From Cordia subcordata (taxonomy: Eukaryota > Streptophyta > Magnoliopsida > Boraginales > Cordiaceae), in assembly GCA_028554755.1 (NCBI GenBank), contig JAPTOF010000015.1, positions 1,922,001 through 1,986,000 of the forward strand: 64,000 nt of DNA, in the 5' to 3' direction. Shown piece after piece: positions 45,441 to 57,544 of the stretch. The translations under genes were made by a program, and so were the position numbers. Within the stretch, counting starts at the first letter, position 1. Each line of letters opens with the position of its first letter. The notes below the pieces were generated by a model. It was not told where the DNA came from and did not search any database. It saw only the letters and a program-made list of their open reading frames with translations.

Positions 45441-46065
45441 CACCAAGCAAGTAAGGGTGGTTGGGATGGGATAGGTAAGTGGGAACAAGTTGAGAAAGGA
45501 TAGATACAACCTCGTATTCTTTGAAGCTTTACGATGCCAGTGGATAATGATTCAACTATTAATCCCTATTTCTCAACAAATTACAAACACTCAAAGAACA
45601 CGATTAGTAGCATTGCCATGCGAGCTTGCATTGACATCATATAATGATAAACAAGGTGTATGAAAATGGGAAATGATAGAAAAGGTCAACACTTAGAATG
45701 GTGAAAAGAGAAAATATCTAAATGAAAATATCTAATGCAAAAAGCGAGAATAACTAAAAAGTCAAAGCAAGTAAAAGAAGAGGAAAAGAAGGAAAGCAAA
45801 TTGAATATAAACATGTCTAGGGTGCCTCCTAGTAGCACTGGATTTAATGCATCTAGCTCGGGGCCAATGTTAGAGCAAATTGTGTTTAAAATTGCGAGGC
45901 ACAAATTACCGTATTCAACCACACACAGACAATAGAAGGAAAAGGGTCATGCAATAAATGATGGGGCGATGAATGCACAATGCACCCTTTTTCAATATCC
46001 CACCCGAATTATCAAGTGAAATTGTATGCGCGAGTATGGAAAATGTCATGCATGAATGTGGAAGA

Positions 46066-47924
46066 TCATGTCCCATGTACTCTGTAATTAGCCACCCCAT
46101 GGCCTTTTTCGTAGTCAAGGGCTAGTAACACACCCTTCCCATGGGACAAAGATAGGTTTAATGCGTGCAACATTGGAGAAATGCTTTCTAGCCCTAGATG
46201 GAAATGTTTTATGCATGAAGGCACAAACATGAGCTGAAAAGAAGGCGGCTCAATAGAATGAGAATGAGGAGTAAGAGTGACACTCGAAGAAAAAAGGTCA
46301 AAGAACAACGACATGGAAGCACTAAACTCTTCCTCTCTATAAGATAGGTCATGATCAAGCCTAGGTCGCTCTAACTCGTCACTAGAGGTAGGTTCGATCT
46401 TAATGGGCTCATTCAGACTAAGGGAAAGTTTATGTTCATCTAAAAATCTTAACTTCATCAATAAATTCCGTAGTAGAGAAGGTAGAAGAGGGTAACAACA
46501 ACAATTCATCAAACACATCTAAAGACCTATAGATTGCAATTTTAAGTTCATTAATTTCTTTCTTAAGTGTCTTCTTGGAATGGCTATTCTCCTCAACACG
46601 ACAATCCTTAACTCTAAGAGGCATGTCATCTAAAAACTCTGAAATTGATGTCTTATTCTTCCCAATAGATGACTGCAAACGTTCACTAGCTAAGATCTCA
46701 TCAAATACTTTCATGAATTTATCGCTAGTAGGCATCATCTCACTATCACGTTCCTTATAAGGGGTAGGCATAAATAGAGGGGACAATAGGGACTCAATGG
46801 ATTTCGAGTCATGTGTGCATGAATGCTTAGGGGAGATGTGTAGCCTAGACTCCCTAAATGTAGGCTCGAAATGCAAATGAGTGTTATGATTGTGAAACTC
46901 AACCTCTAAACGTGTGGAATATGTGGGATGAGGAGAAAGCAAAAGCTCACGCGACTCAATGGAAGGCATTAAAAGCTTAAGAGAATAGGGTACTATTTCT
47001 TCTAAAACATAACCATAAGAGTCATCAAGAACTAAACTATCACCAAGTTCATTCTCATCCTTACTACGAGATGTTAACTCTCCATCAATCTCTTTTCTAA
47101 ATTCCTCTCCAAAACACCATCATTTTCCCCCTTATTGCTTTCATCTCTAGGTTTCACTCCTATCTCTTTAACCTAGTCTAAAGGTATCTCAAGACTTCCA
47201 ACCACGGGTTGTTCATTCTCAATCTCTTTCTTTAAGCACTCATTTAAATAGTCAACTTGTTCCATCATGCTATTTAGCCTCTCTCGATTAGAGTAGAGAA
47301 GTGATTGTAGATAGGCAATCTTTTCATCATAGCTTATGGAAGGCCTAGAAGAAGAGGGCTCAACTGAGTGAGAATGGTAAACATCTTGATAAAGAGCACT
47401 ATAAGCACGACCATTGTAGGACTTAGAGGAAGGGTGGGTGGAAAAAGACGGTGTGGGAAGTAGACTTTCAAAGCAAGGAGATAGACTAGATGAAGAGTCA
47501 TCTTGACACTAATATGAAAATTCATGATATTGCTCCCTAGATTCGTGATCATAAGATGAAGATGCATGCATAGGCATATGATTGCTAGGGGCATAAGGCG
47601 TAGCATGCAATTGAGAATAAGGGTGGAAAGTGGGATAAGCACTAGGAAAATGAGCACGGCTTCCACAATGATTGCAATAACAAGAATATATATCCCAATA
47701 GTCATGATTTCTAAATGAAGATGAATGAGATGATGCATGACTATAGGGGTCATAAGTGGCACTAGCCCTAGATAGGGAATTCTCATGGGGATAGAAAATG
47801 ATAAGATGCATAAAACTTCTACACAAGTGACATGCATAAGGAACATGTTTTGGTGATAGGGAGACGATAATAAGGACCACCAAGAAGCATTTGGATCACT
47901 CATTCTCAATAAAGCACAAATATT
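46066..47924 (-). pseudogene. novel long frame of element E, zinc-knuckle and coiled-coil features
   Basis: Reads about 600 codons on the minus strand with two in-frame stops (TAG 47511-47509, TAG near 47175) and frameshifts near 47800, 47080 and 46440. The N-terminus is MSDPNASWW. A CX2CX4HX4Y motif at 47676-47635 looks like a gag zinc knuckle with the last Cys changed to Tyr (TGC to TAC). A S/H/Y/P-rich part follows, then a probable coiled coil (AYLQSLLYSNRERLNSMMEQ, about 47320-47260) and a long charged and Ser-rich C-terminus ending HGVANYRVHGT. I do not recognise the family. It may be a remodelled gag. Confidence 0.6.
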
Positions 47925-48065
47925 CCTATTCATAATGCTCAACAAAATTTTTTTTTTTGAATTTTATTTTTATTAATCAAAATAAAGAAAACATGAAAGG
48001 AAAAGATGAAACAACACGTAACATGGTAAGATAGATAAAAACAAAGAAACCAAACAACCATTGCC

Positions 48066-48083
48066 TCCCTGGCAACAAGGCCA
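48066..48083 (-). promoter_or_regulatory. primer-binding site of element E
   Basis: Minus strand TGGCCTTGTTGCCAGGGA, 6 nt after the LTR end; related to the tRNA-Asp site of A with a few changes. Confidence 0.75.
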
Positions 48084-48089
48084 AGAAAT

Positions 48090-50124
48090 TGATTGCTATC
48101 TCACAGTACAAGCCTAAATAGCCCGTAAGCACACGGGTCGTGTAGTACAGTGTGTGCAAGTGCGGGGTCAAATCTACAGCGAGGCCTAATGTGAATGATG
48201 TCCAAAGCTATATGTATCCTAAAAGGCGAGGCCTAATGTGAATGATGTCCAAAGCTATATGTATCCTAAAAAGCTATGTGTTAGGTCCCTAAACAACGAT
48301 GTCTTTGGTGTTTTTGGATTTAGGGGAGCTCAGGAAAAGAAAACCTAATCTAAGGACAAGAAAATAAAAGGTGTGAATGTGTGAAACGAGGGATTCAAGC
48401 AATCTAAGGGAGTCAAACACGTGGAGATGGGGACTAGGGAAATTACATCTTGCCTATGGATAATTACTATGTCTATCTAGGGATGCTTGATGGATATACT
48501 TAGTTGCTTTCGTCTAGACCTTTAATTAACCTCCTAATGGAACCCTTAGGACTCGATGTGGGTCTGTCCCTAGGCACATCTACCCAAAGCTATGGTTTAG
48601 TCCTTATGACCTAGGCATTAGCACTAGCTAATCAAGGTACTAGGTGACTTAAATAGATCTAACCCTAGCGTCTAAACCATTGGCTGGGTTTAAAGCCAAG
48701 ACCTAGTCCTTTTAAGGTCTACTAACATACCCTGAAACCCGTTAACTGGATTTAAAGCTACGAAAGACTCGACCTAGGCTAGCTATTATTTAAGCACCAT
48801 CAATTGTCATCACAATAATGGGTATTAACATTTAAGCACAAAGCATACACATCTAGGGTATGGCATTTGAGGATAAGTTGACCTATCCTACTACTAAATG
48901 CATAGACACGCTTATATTACACCAATTTGAGCAATAGCACCTGACATGTAAGCAATAGAAGCTATTAAGTATGCTAACACACACATAGACATGTATAGTC
49001 ATACCCACTTCATGTAATCACCAAACAAACACATTGACAAGCTAGCATAATGATGTGGAAAAGGTTAATAGCAAAATGGACTTCAATATATATATATATG
49101 TAACTTCATTGAGGCATTTTAACAAACACATAGACATGTATGTAAAGTAGCTTTTGAAACCCTAAGCACAAAGCATATATATAAAAATCCATCAAGCACC
49201 AATACAAAAGAGTAGTAATCAATCCATAAATACAAGAATAATCACCCTAAATAGCTCTAATCAAACATAATTAGGCTTAGAATAAAAGAGAGATATCCTT
49301 CTATTTATAGCCAAGCTTTACAATCCACGAGTCATGCCTAAATCCTTGTGTTTTGTCCTCTTGGATTCTTAATTCCAAGTGTTAAATGTGTCTAGAAGTG
49401 AGTGTGTGAGGTGGTTTTAGGTGGATTTTGTGTTTAGGGAAATAGGTGTGTGAATTGGTTGGTGTTCTACGTAAAAAATGGCTGAAAATTGGCTTAAACA
49501 GAGCTGTCAACGCACAGGACCGAGGGCCTAGTCGGTCGGCCAGCTTTGGGGCTAAGTCAACCAGTCTAAATTGGCATTGATTCTAATCTAGCCAATCGAC
49601 CGGCTACAGGAGGTCGACTGGTCTTGCTAGTAAAATATTCTGATCTTACTCATTTTGGCTCTGAATTGTGTACCTTTTTTTCTATGGCTTTGTACCACTT
49701 TTGAGGATCTACCAACCCATAATTTACACCCTAAAACATGTCCAAAATTTATTCATGTCTTTTTTTGGTTGGAAGCTCTGAATTTGGCTCTCGTTGCGCT
49801 CGGTTTCGCCTTGCTCGCTCATTCCTTCTCCCGACCACTTCCGAATGTATTTTTCTTCATTCCTTTATGTCCGAAACACCTTTGGCTTTATTCCACACTC
49901 TTGGAATCCTCAATCAAACTCCAATTATGTTCCTGAATCTCACCTAAAACAAGCAATAAACACGCGTTGATGTAGCATTTAAGTCTTAACTTTAATTATG
50001 ATCATGTAAAACCTAATATGCAGAAGTATGACCTAAATGCTATACTAATACACCAAATGAAGCACAAAACGCCTCAAAATAAGTATATATACAATACACA
50101 AGCACACATAAAACCAACACATCA
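48090..50124 (-). repeat. 5' LTR of element E (2035 bp)
   Basis: Plus strand TGATTGCTATCTC at 48090 to ACACATCA at 50124. A full stem-loop (reverse of TTGGCTTTAAACCCAGCCAA) is at 48680-48699. It contains a 47-bp tandem duplication absent from the 3' LTR. Confidence 0.88.
48179..48272. repeat. 47-bp tandem duplication in 5' LTR of E
   Basis: Units 48179-48225 and 48226-48272 begin GCGAGGCCTAATGTG and differ at one base in 47. The other LTR has one copy near 42480. Confidence 0.9.
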
Positions 50125-51128
50125 TTCCAATTTCTCTACCCCATCCCCACCACCCTTACTTGCTTTGTGTGTATTATTTGCTTGTCGTGTGACTTTATTT
50201 TAGTTTCTTGAAGGCAAGAAAAGTTTAGATTCGGGGGTGTAGGAGTTTGGTTCTTGTTGCTTTAAGTTTTGTTAGGGTAGATTGCATTATGTTCTTAAAA
50301 TGGGTGAAAATTTTTCAAATTTTGATGCATGTAGAGTTGTTTATTTCTTGGTTGATCATTGTGTTGGCTATTGTGATTGACTCAATTGATTGGTGAAAAT
50401 GAGTTGTATTGTAAGGAGTGAATAGAGTGGGTTAAAAATTAGGTCTTGAACATGTAGCCACCCAATGGCTTGTTAGGAAAAAGTGTTAAAAAAGAGTTAT
50501 TGATGTGAGTGTCCTTTTCTTGATTGGTTCTTTTTTATGTGCCTAAGCCTTTTATTTTTCTTTTTTGGTTGTATGGAGTGGAAAAATGCGAAAAATCCAA
50601 AAAAAAAGGCAAAAGGTGCAAAAACATCAAAAAATTGAAAAAAAATTTGAGAAAAAATTGGAAAAAAAGCCAAAAATACCAAAAACGTTTTGTGAATAAG
50701 TGCATAAGTGACACAATATCAACTTAGCACAAGCTATCCTCTTTGGAGATACGTGAATAAGGCTTTTATAAGCTATTGCATTTGTATATAACCTTCTCTT
50801 CTCTTGTCATAGAGGCTTTGTGCATGTTGGGAAGGCCATGTTAGTCGAGGGGGCACAAAATATCAACATCCCGAGAGCATCCATTAGAATCCTAGGCTTG
50901 TGATAGTTTGGCTACTCGGGAAGTTCCTATAGATACGAGGCCCTTTATGAGTAGAAGGAGGACCCATAGAGGCTTGGGTATCTTTCCACAATAGGAATGT
51001 CCCTTTCATGCTTCTTAGACTAACCTTGATAGCGTGTCAATCCCTTAGGCAACCTTTTGAATCGGCTTTAGAAATAAACTTAAGATTAGACTTGCTTGGG
51101 GACAAGCAAGGAGAAAGTTTGGGGGTGT
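50125..51128 (+). other. tail of element D, right part, with two purine-tract motifs
   Basis: Resumes after element E. Internal tract-like motif at about 50205-50250 (AAAAGTTTAGATTCGGGGG); A/purine-rich tract 50590-50690; true tract GGGGACAAGCAAGGAG then AAAGTTTGGGGGTGT at 51088-51128. Confidence 0.75.
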
Positions 51129-52935
51129 TGATATGTTGTGTCTTTGTATGTGTTTGCATTGCTAATTACTTATAGTTAAGAGGTGTTTTGAGGTTTAATA
51201 GATGCATTAGTGCAGTACTTATGTTAGAGATAGGCTTAAATGAATTAATTGTACATAGTTGAGTTTAAGAGGTAAAGGCTACACTAATTGCTTGTTTTTG
51301 ATGACTTAGGTGATTTCAGGTTTGTTGTTGAGCTCACACGATGAAGGGTGATAAAGGCCAAAGGTGTACAAATCATAGGGAAGAAGTCAGAAGCAAAGAA
51401 GATGAAAAATGAAGACCCTATGATGAACTAACTAACCTACAAGTGCTTACTAGCTGATTGGCTAGGTTAGCTGGTAATTCCATAGAAGAAAAACCTGTAC
51501 TAGCTGATCATCCTAGAGTGCTCCAAATTTAAGCCGGCTGACCCCCTTTTCAACTGACCAGCCAGTTAGGCTAGCTGGTAGTCACACTGAAGGCTATAAA
51601 TAGGGCCCGTTGTTATCACTTTTGATCGATCTATCACCACTACTTCACATACTCGCTTCTCATACATAAAACCTTACCTTTACCCACCTTTAATACACAT
51701 ATTAACACATACACCCATCTAGATCTAAGCTTATTTTGGAGGACTACAACAACTTTTGGTGAGAATTTGCCCAAGATTGTAAAGAAACAAGCAAGGATGG
51801 AAGGGAAGCATTCTTAACCCTATTTCATCTTCTTCTATTTTATGCTGGAGTAGATAGATTAGAGTGACCAAACTTGTGTAATGGGTTGATTTTCATACTC
51901 TTTCTTATGGGATTCCATTGGTTTATATGTATACATACTTCGTTCTTATTTTGAAAAGCTTTATATCATTTCATGTCCATGTGTTTGATATAATGCTTGA
52001 ATGAGTTGACTGTATATAGATCGAGTTGTATTTGCTATAGAACATTTCTAATCCTTAGATTATGCATGTCGATGTATGTGATTATGGATAATATGAAGTG
52101 GGGCTGGTTCTATTCATGTCTATATAGGTATGAAACTTACCTTATGGTGAAGAAATGCTTAAACATTGCTACATGTTGACGTTAAATGTTTCTAATGCTG
52201 TAAATCAAACTTGTTTGTGTTTGTATAGTGGATAGGATGTCAAATTCACAATGCTTTGGCTTAGAACATATAAGGTTGTACCTATTAGACATCAATCCAC
52301 TATAGTGTCCCTAGAACAATGGTGCGCAAGTTAGGACTACCCTAGATTAAGTCCCCTTTAACTCTAAACCTAGGTCTTAGCTTTAAATCTATCAAATGAT
52401 TTAGGAGCTAGGGTAGGCTTGTTCTAGGACACCTAGGTAGCTTTATAGTCCCTCTTATGGCTTAGGTACATAAGGACCACGCCGTAGCTCTAAGTGTACA
52501 CACATAGGGACAAACCTACACAGAGTCCTAGGGTGTAAATAGGATATTAGCTCGTGGTCTAGTATTAGAGCATTTCCTTAGATAAGCGAGTTCCTGAATC
52601 CCATAGCATAGAGGTAGCGAGTCACCCATTCACAAGTGTAGGTCACCTATCACCTTTTTATTATTTTAATCCCCCTAGGCTAGCTTAGCTCCACTTTTCC
52701 ATGCATCTATAATGTAGTCTTTTATTTTCCTCTTAGCTCCCTAAAATCCAAAGAGTAAAAAGTACAAAAATGTTAAGGTTAGGATTCTTTTTAGGCTTCC
52801 ACTAGAGCACACACGCATAGGATTCCTTCCATGAATTAGCCTTCCTATGGTTCGACACTCACATTTGCACATACTATATTACACCGATCTATGCACTCAT
52901 GAGGCTTTTAGGGCTTGTGCACTAGAGAAACATCA
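51129..52935 (+). repeat. second full LTR of element D (1807 bp)
   Basis: Starts TGATATGTTGTG directly after the purine tract and ends AGAAACATCA. TATA box near 51595. By position it is the 3' LTR of D, but what follows it is a primer-site sequence, not flanking DNA. Confidence 0.85.
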
Positions 52936-52987
52936 AGTTCTTCATACCATTGCCAAAGATCGAACCCTGGTCATCCGCGTGACAAGC
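52936..52987 (+). other. primer site continuing into tRNA-Asp-like sequence
   Basis: After the LTR come the 6-nt spacer AGTTCT and an 18-nt primer-site region (52942-52959; 10 of 18 match the canonical site). Then 52960-52987 match the continuation of plant tRNA-Asp(GUC), reverse-complemented, at 25 of 28 positions (TCGAACCC, GGTCA, CCGCGTGACA). The match runs through T-arm, variable region and the anticodon loop (GAC within GTGACA). No other primer site here extends past 18 nt. The tRNA sequence is from memory. Confidence 0.75.
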
Positions 52988-53470
52988 CCTTTTCAACTAG
53001 CTAGCCAGTTAGCTAGCCGGTAGCGACATTGAAGGCTATAAATAAGGCATGCTATTATCACTTTTAGTCAATCTATCACCGCTACTTCACACACTGACTT
53101 CTCACACACAAAACCCTACCTTCACCTATTTCCAATACATATATTAACACACACACCCACTTAGATCTAAACTTATGTGAGAGGACTATAACAACTTTTG
53201 GTGAGGATTCGCTCAAGATTATAAAGAAACAAGCAAGAATGGAAGGGGAGCTTTCTCAACCCTCTTTTATCCTCTTTTATTTTATGTTTGAGTAGATAGA
53301 TTAGGTTGACTAAACTTGTGTAATGGGTTGATTTTCATACTCTTTGTTATGGGATTCCATCGGCTTATATGTATACATACTGTGTTCTTATTTTGAAAAG
53401 CTTTATATCATTTCATGTCTATGTGTTTGATGTAATGCTTGAATGAGTTGTATGTATATAGCTTGAGTTA
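52986..53470 (+). repeat. partial D-type LTR starting in mid U3
   Basis: From CCCTTTTCAACTAGC it matches 51540-52020 of the preceding LTR, including TATAAATA at 53037-53044. The first about 410 bp of LTR are missing. It is cut at 53470 by element F; the rest would lie beyond the window. Confidence 0.85.
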
Positions 53471-55348
53471 TGATGTATTGTGTTTTTGTGTGTGTTTGCA
53501 TCTCACTTATCTATGTTTAAGTGGTGCTTTGAGCTTTGAAAGATGCATTAGTGTAGTACATTTACTAGAGATAGGTTTAAGTGTATGCAAATATACATAG
53601 TTGAGTTTAAAGACAAATACTACACCAATGCATGATTATTTCTCGTGTTTAGTGAAGTTAGGTCAAAAGCTCAGGACTTGAATTGATGGAGGATTGATGT
53701 TGGAGTCAAGCTCGAGGTGTTCGGGATATGGGAGAAGAATGAAAGGAGCTTTTAGAGGTGACCAAAGTGAAGAAAAGAGCAAGTGGGACAAAACAGACAC
53801 AACAAGAAAAAATCGGCTAAGGTACTAACCTGGCCGGTTGACCTGCTCTCTCAGGGCCGGTCGACTAGCCTGGTTGATCAACCAAACTAAAGACAAGGCC
53901 ATAAGGCCAGTTGACCTTAGTGCTAGGCTGGTCGATCGGCCAAGGCCTCCGACTGGATGCATATGCTGCACTATTTAAGCTCTTTTCCTGCCTTTTTTGG
54001 ATATCTTTTAACCCCTTCTCACATACCCATCACACACATAGAGAACCCTACCCTCACACAACTCTGATACACACACTAACATGCGTATCCACCTAGATTC
54101 AAGCTTATTTGGATGTTTCAAACACTTAGATTGAAGCTTGCTCAAAGAATTTGTACAAGAGTTGCTAGGATGAAAGGGGATTTTTCTATTCTCTCTTTCA
54201 TCCTATTTTATATTATGCTTAAGTAGGCTTTTTTAGGGTGACTTAACTTGTGAAAAGGGTTGGTTGTATACTCATATGTTATGGGATTTAATGGCTTATA
54301 TATATGCCATATTTTTCTTATTTTTAATGGTTATTATTCAGTGCATGTCTGAGTGGTCGATAATATGCCTATAAGAGTTGCATATGTATAAATTGAAGCA
54401 TATTTGCTACTAAACACCTCTAATCCATTCTACAATCATGTCTAAGTGTTTAGGTGTGGATTTTATGAAATGGGTAATGCTTATATTCATGTCTATGTGC
54501 ATGTTTACATGCCTAGTAATGAATATGACCTCAATATTGCATTCATGTTGGTTCCAAAGTACTTTTCATAGTGCAATCCAAGCATGACAATGTTTGGTAG
54601 TCGAATAGGTTCCTTTATTTGCAAACGTGGCCTAGAACATGTATGAGTGCGCTAATAAGTCAAATCCTGCTATAGTGACCCTAGAATGGCGATGTGTAAT
54701 TTTGGACTATCTTAGATCGAGTCTTCTTTGGCTTTAAATCCAGCCAATAGGTCACCGGATAGGTTTAGCCGACCCTAGTGACACTAGGTCTTGGCTTTAA
54801 ATCCATCCAACAGTTTAGGGACTAGGGTAGGTTCATTCTAGGTCAGCTAGGAAGCTAGTTAGTCACTCTTAAGGCCCGAGGTTATAAGGACCATGCTGTA
54901 GCTCTAGGAGGCACCGCTTAGGCCGCTTAGGGACGGACCCGTACCGAGTCTTAAGGAGAAATTAGGACGCTAGTTAGCAACCTAGTTAAGAGCAATCAAT
55001 AACTAAGCCATCCCATGTAATCCCATAGTATTTTAGTCTAGAATCACCCATTAACAAGTAAAAGTCACCCTAACCCATTCCATTTATCAGTTCCTTCTAG
55101 ATAATTTGTCTCTCCACTTTCTATTCCCATAGTGTAGTTTTATTTTCTTTAGCTAGAGCTCCCAATAATCCAAAAACCCCAAAAATGGTTAGTTTAAGTT
55201 CTCTTTTAGGCACTCTCTAAGACACACGCATAGAATCTACTCCACAAAATAGCCTCTTTGTAGTTTGACACCCCTTCTCGCACACACTACACTGTACCAA
55301 TCTGTGTACTTGTGGGTCTTTAGAGCTTGCACCATTAGAGACACATCA
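53471..55348 (+). repeat. 5' LTR of element F (1878 bp)
   Basis: TGATGTATTGTG to GACACATCA. GGTCGAC and GGTTGACC words at 53830-53950 stand before a TATTTAAG box (about 53972). Stem-loops at 54728-54747 and 54791-54810. Leader block 54887-54955 contains a small local duplication (CTTAGG twice). Confidence 0.9.
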
Positions 55349-55354
55349 AGTTCT

Positions 55355-55372
55355 TGGCACCATTACTAAGGA
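55355..55372 (+). promoter_or_regulatory. primer-binding site of element F
   Basis: TGGCACCATTACTAAGGA, decayed tRNA-Asp type, followed by GGCATGG as in A. Confidence 0.7.
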
Positions 55373-55649
55373 GGCATGGTGGTGTGTTCTTTGCTTGTGT
55401 GTTTTAATAGTTGCTTTTTGTTTGTTTTGCTTTATTTTGTTAGCTTGCTTTAGTAAGTTATTTATCTTGCTTTGTGTTTAGTTTCTTTGATCTTTTTGTG
55501 TTTATTTTCCATACTTAGCATAGCTTGTTTATTTAGCCTTCTCATTTTCCTTTTGTTTTTGGCAGACCTCTTAGGTTTGTGGCTTACTTGCTGTAGTTTT
55601 AGGATTGTTGAAGTTTTCGAGGGTTGAAGTAGCCAGAGTTAGGATAGTT

Positions 55650-57540
55650 TTTGCATACTTGGTAGGAAATCCCTTGTAAACCCCCTAGTTCCTTTGAATC
55701 CTGAACCCGATAGGATTGTAAGGCACTTTAGTAATTTAGGAGATCTTCTTGAGAAAATGGTTGATCCAAATAATCCTCCTATTTCTTCCATCCCCCTATG
55801 AATCCCCTTCCATCTTATGATCACCATAGGCATCAAGCCCAAGATCATTTTAGACAAGAACCCCTTAGACGGGAACCACTTATAGATGAGGAGCCCACAC
55901 TTAGGGAATTTTTCCTCTTCAATGCCTTATAGCCTAATTTGGCAATTAATATTCTAGGTTTGAGAGGGACAAATTTTGAAATCAAGCATAATATGTTAGC
56001 TATGCTTCCTTTCTTTTATGGAAAGAGCAATTAGACCATATTATTGATTTTGTTGAGATGAGTTCCACCCTCCATGTCCCCAATGTCTTCCAAGAGATCA
56101 TACATCTAAAGTTGTTTTCATTCTCTCTTAAGGACTAGGCTAGGACTTGGTTTGATTTTTTACCTAATAGTTGTATCACTTCATGGGCCGAGCTTCAATC
56201 TAAATTCTTTCAAAAATTCTATCCCATGGCCAAGACGGCTGACCTTAGGACTGCCATTATGACTTTTTCCCAGCATAATCTAGAGTCCTTCTATGAGGCT
56301 TGGGAAAGGTTTAAATACCTCCTTAGATAGTGTCCATACCATGGGTATGGTAGGCATGACCTACTTTAGTATTTCTTTCGAGGTTTGAATGAACAAAATA
56401 GGATGATGGTCAATGTCGCATCTATTGTGGCTTCTAGACTTTGAGACCAACTTAGGCATGGGAGAAAATAGAGTTGATGGATGAAAATTCTTTTTAGAAC
56501 TTTGCTATGGATAGGTCCAATCGATAGGTAATAGGAGAGGTGTTAATGAGGTAGAAAGTTCTACTAATTTGCCCTCTAAGGTTAGAGCGTTGACTCATAA
56601 GTTAGATCAATTTATCTCTTTGTCTCTTTTCTCCCTGAATCGTAAAGCTAGTTTAGTAGGTCCTCCTTCTCCTCTTTCGATAGTTAAAGTGTATATGTTG
56701 TGTTCTAAGTCATCTCATGAGACTATTACTTGCCTTTAGCACCCTAGATTCCTAATTTTATGCAAGAGCACATATGTGCTGCATAGAGTTATTCTTGTGA
56801 ATACAACCCTTATTCTAACGTTACTACCTGAGATAGAGATATAATCCCAAATTCTTTTAGAGACAAGGCCAACATGAGTCTAGTTCCCATCCCCAGGCCC
56901 CACGCTAGCAACGACCTCGTCCTGCTAATCCTCCAGGGTTTTACCATGTCAATCAACCTAGGTTTCCTAGTGTTTCTCAGCCACAAGCACTCCCTGCTCC
57001 CTCTAGTAGTTAACCCACTAGTGATGATAAGATTGAGAAGATATTTTAGTTGATGCAGCAGGAGTTAGCTAGTTGTAAGCGGCAGATAGAAAGTTATCAG
57101 GCAAGGGTAGATACCTAGTTAGGCCAGTTTGCCACATAGTTGAGCACTAGAGATTCGGGGAAGTTGCCTTCTCAGCCAGAGATAAACCTAGAGTTTAGTC
57201 CTATTCCTCTATCGATACCACATATTCCCCTCAGGCCTAGGCTAAAGCCATCACCATTCTTAGAAGTGCTAGAATAGTTAATAATAGGGTAGGAGTTGAC
57301 TATGCAGTGCTTGTACCTAGTAGTCCTTCTGAGTCTAAAGAGCCTAATTGTAGCCCTAGAGAGAGAAGTCCTATTAAGAGAGTTAAGCTCGTTAGAGACC
57401 ATGGAGAGAGTAGTACTTCCTGCCCATATAACGAAGGAAAAAACCCATTGATGATTCCCATGTGTCTAAAGGTGTTGTGACTAAAGTTCCTTCCTATCTG
57501 CCTTAGAGAGGCCCACACCTACTGAGGATTCCAGGTCTTT
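55650..57540 (+). pseudogene. gag: gag of element F, many stops
   Basis: Parallels gag of A from the NPL(V)-P start (about 55670, ATG lost) through AKTADLRTAIMTFSQ (about 56227), a decayed zinc knuckle (about 56696-56740) and the P/Q-rich part. Stops throughout. Confidence 0.82.
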
Positions 57541-57544
57541 CAAG

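Larger units (their letters stand above)
42391..50124 (-). mobile_element. Element E: non-autonomous Athila-related LTR element (7.7 kb)
   Basis: LTRs 48090-50124 (5') and 42391-44356 (3') on the minus strand, ending TGAT.../...ATCA. Target duplication TTCCT (42386-42390) and TTCCA (50125-50129), one mismatch. A tRNA-Asp-type primer site is at 48083-48066 and a purine tract at about 44395-44357. The interior is only 3.7 kb and has no RT, RNase H or integrase. It has one long decayed frame (46066-47924) and a tail homologous to that of A, D and F. Confidence 0.88.
33928..53470 (+). mobile_element. Element D: Athila-like Ty3/gypsy, old, split by element E, ending in a compound LTR
   Basis: 5' LTR 33928-35743, decayed primer site 35750-35767, gag (with MITE), protease, RT, integrase to 42028, tail 42029-42385 and 50130-51128, LTR 51129-52935, then a tRNA-Asp-like extension and a second partial D LTR to 53470, where element F enters. 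LTR pairs differ at roughly one base in seven by eye, so D is much older than A. No target duplication can be confirmed because the right edge is compound. Confidence 0.85.

Noticed and set aside
52944..52948. ATACC as right target duplication of element D
   Set aside because: It matches the 5 bp before the D 5' LTR, but lies 8 bp after the LTR end and inside the primer-site region, so it is probably chance.
52936..52987. A genuine tRNA-Asp gene
   Set aside because: Only the 3' part of a tRNA is present, in reverse, and it starts at the position of the CCA end right after an LTR, which nuclear tRNA genes do not encode.
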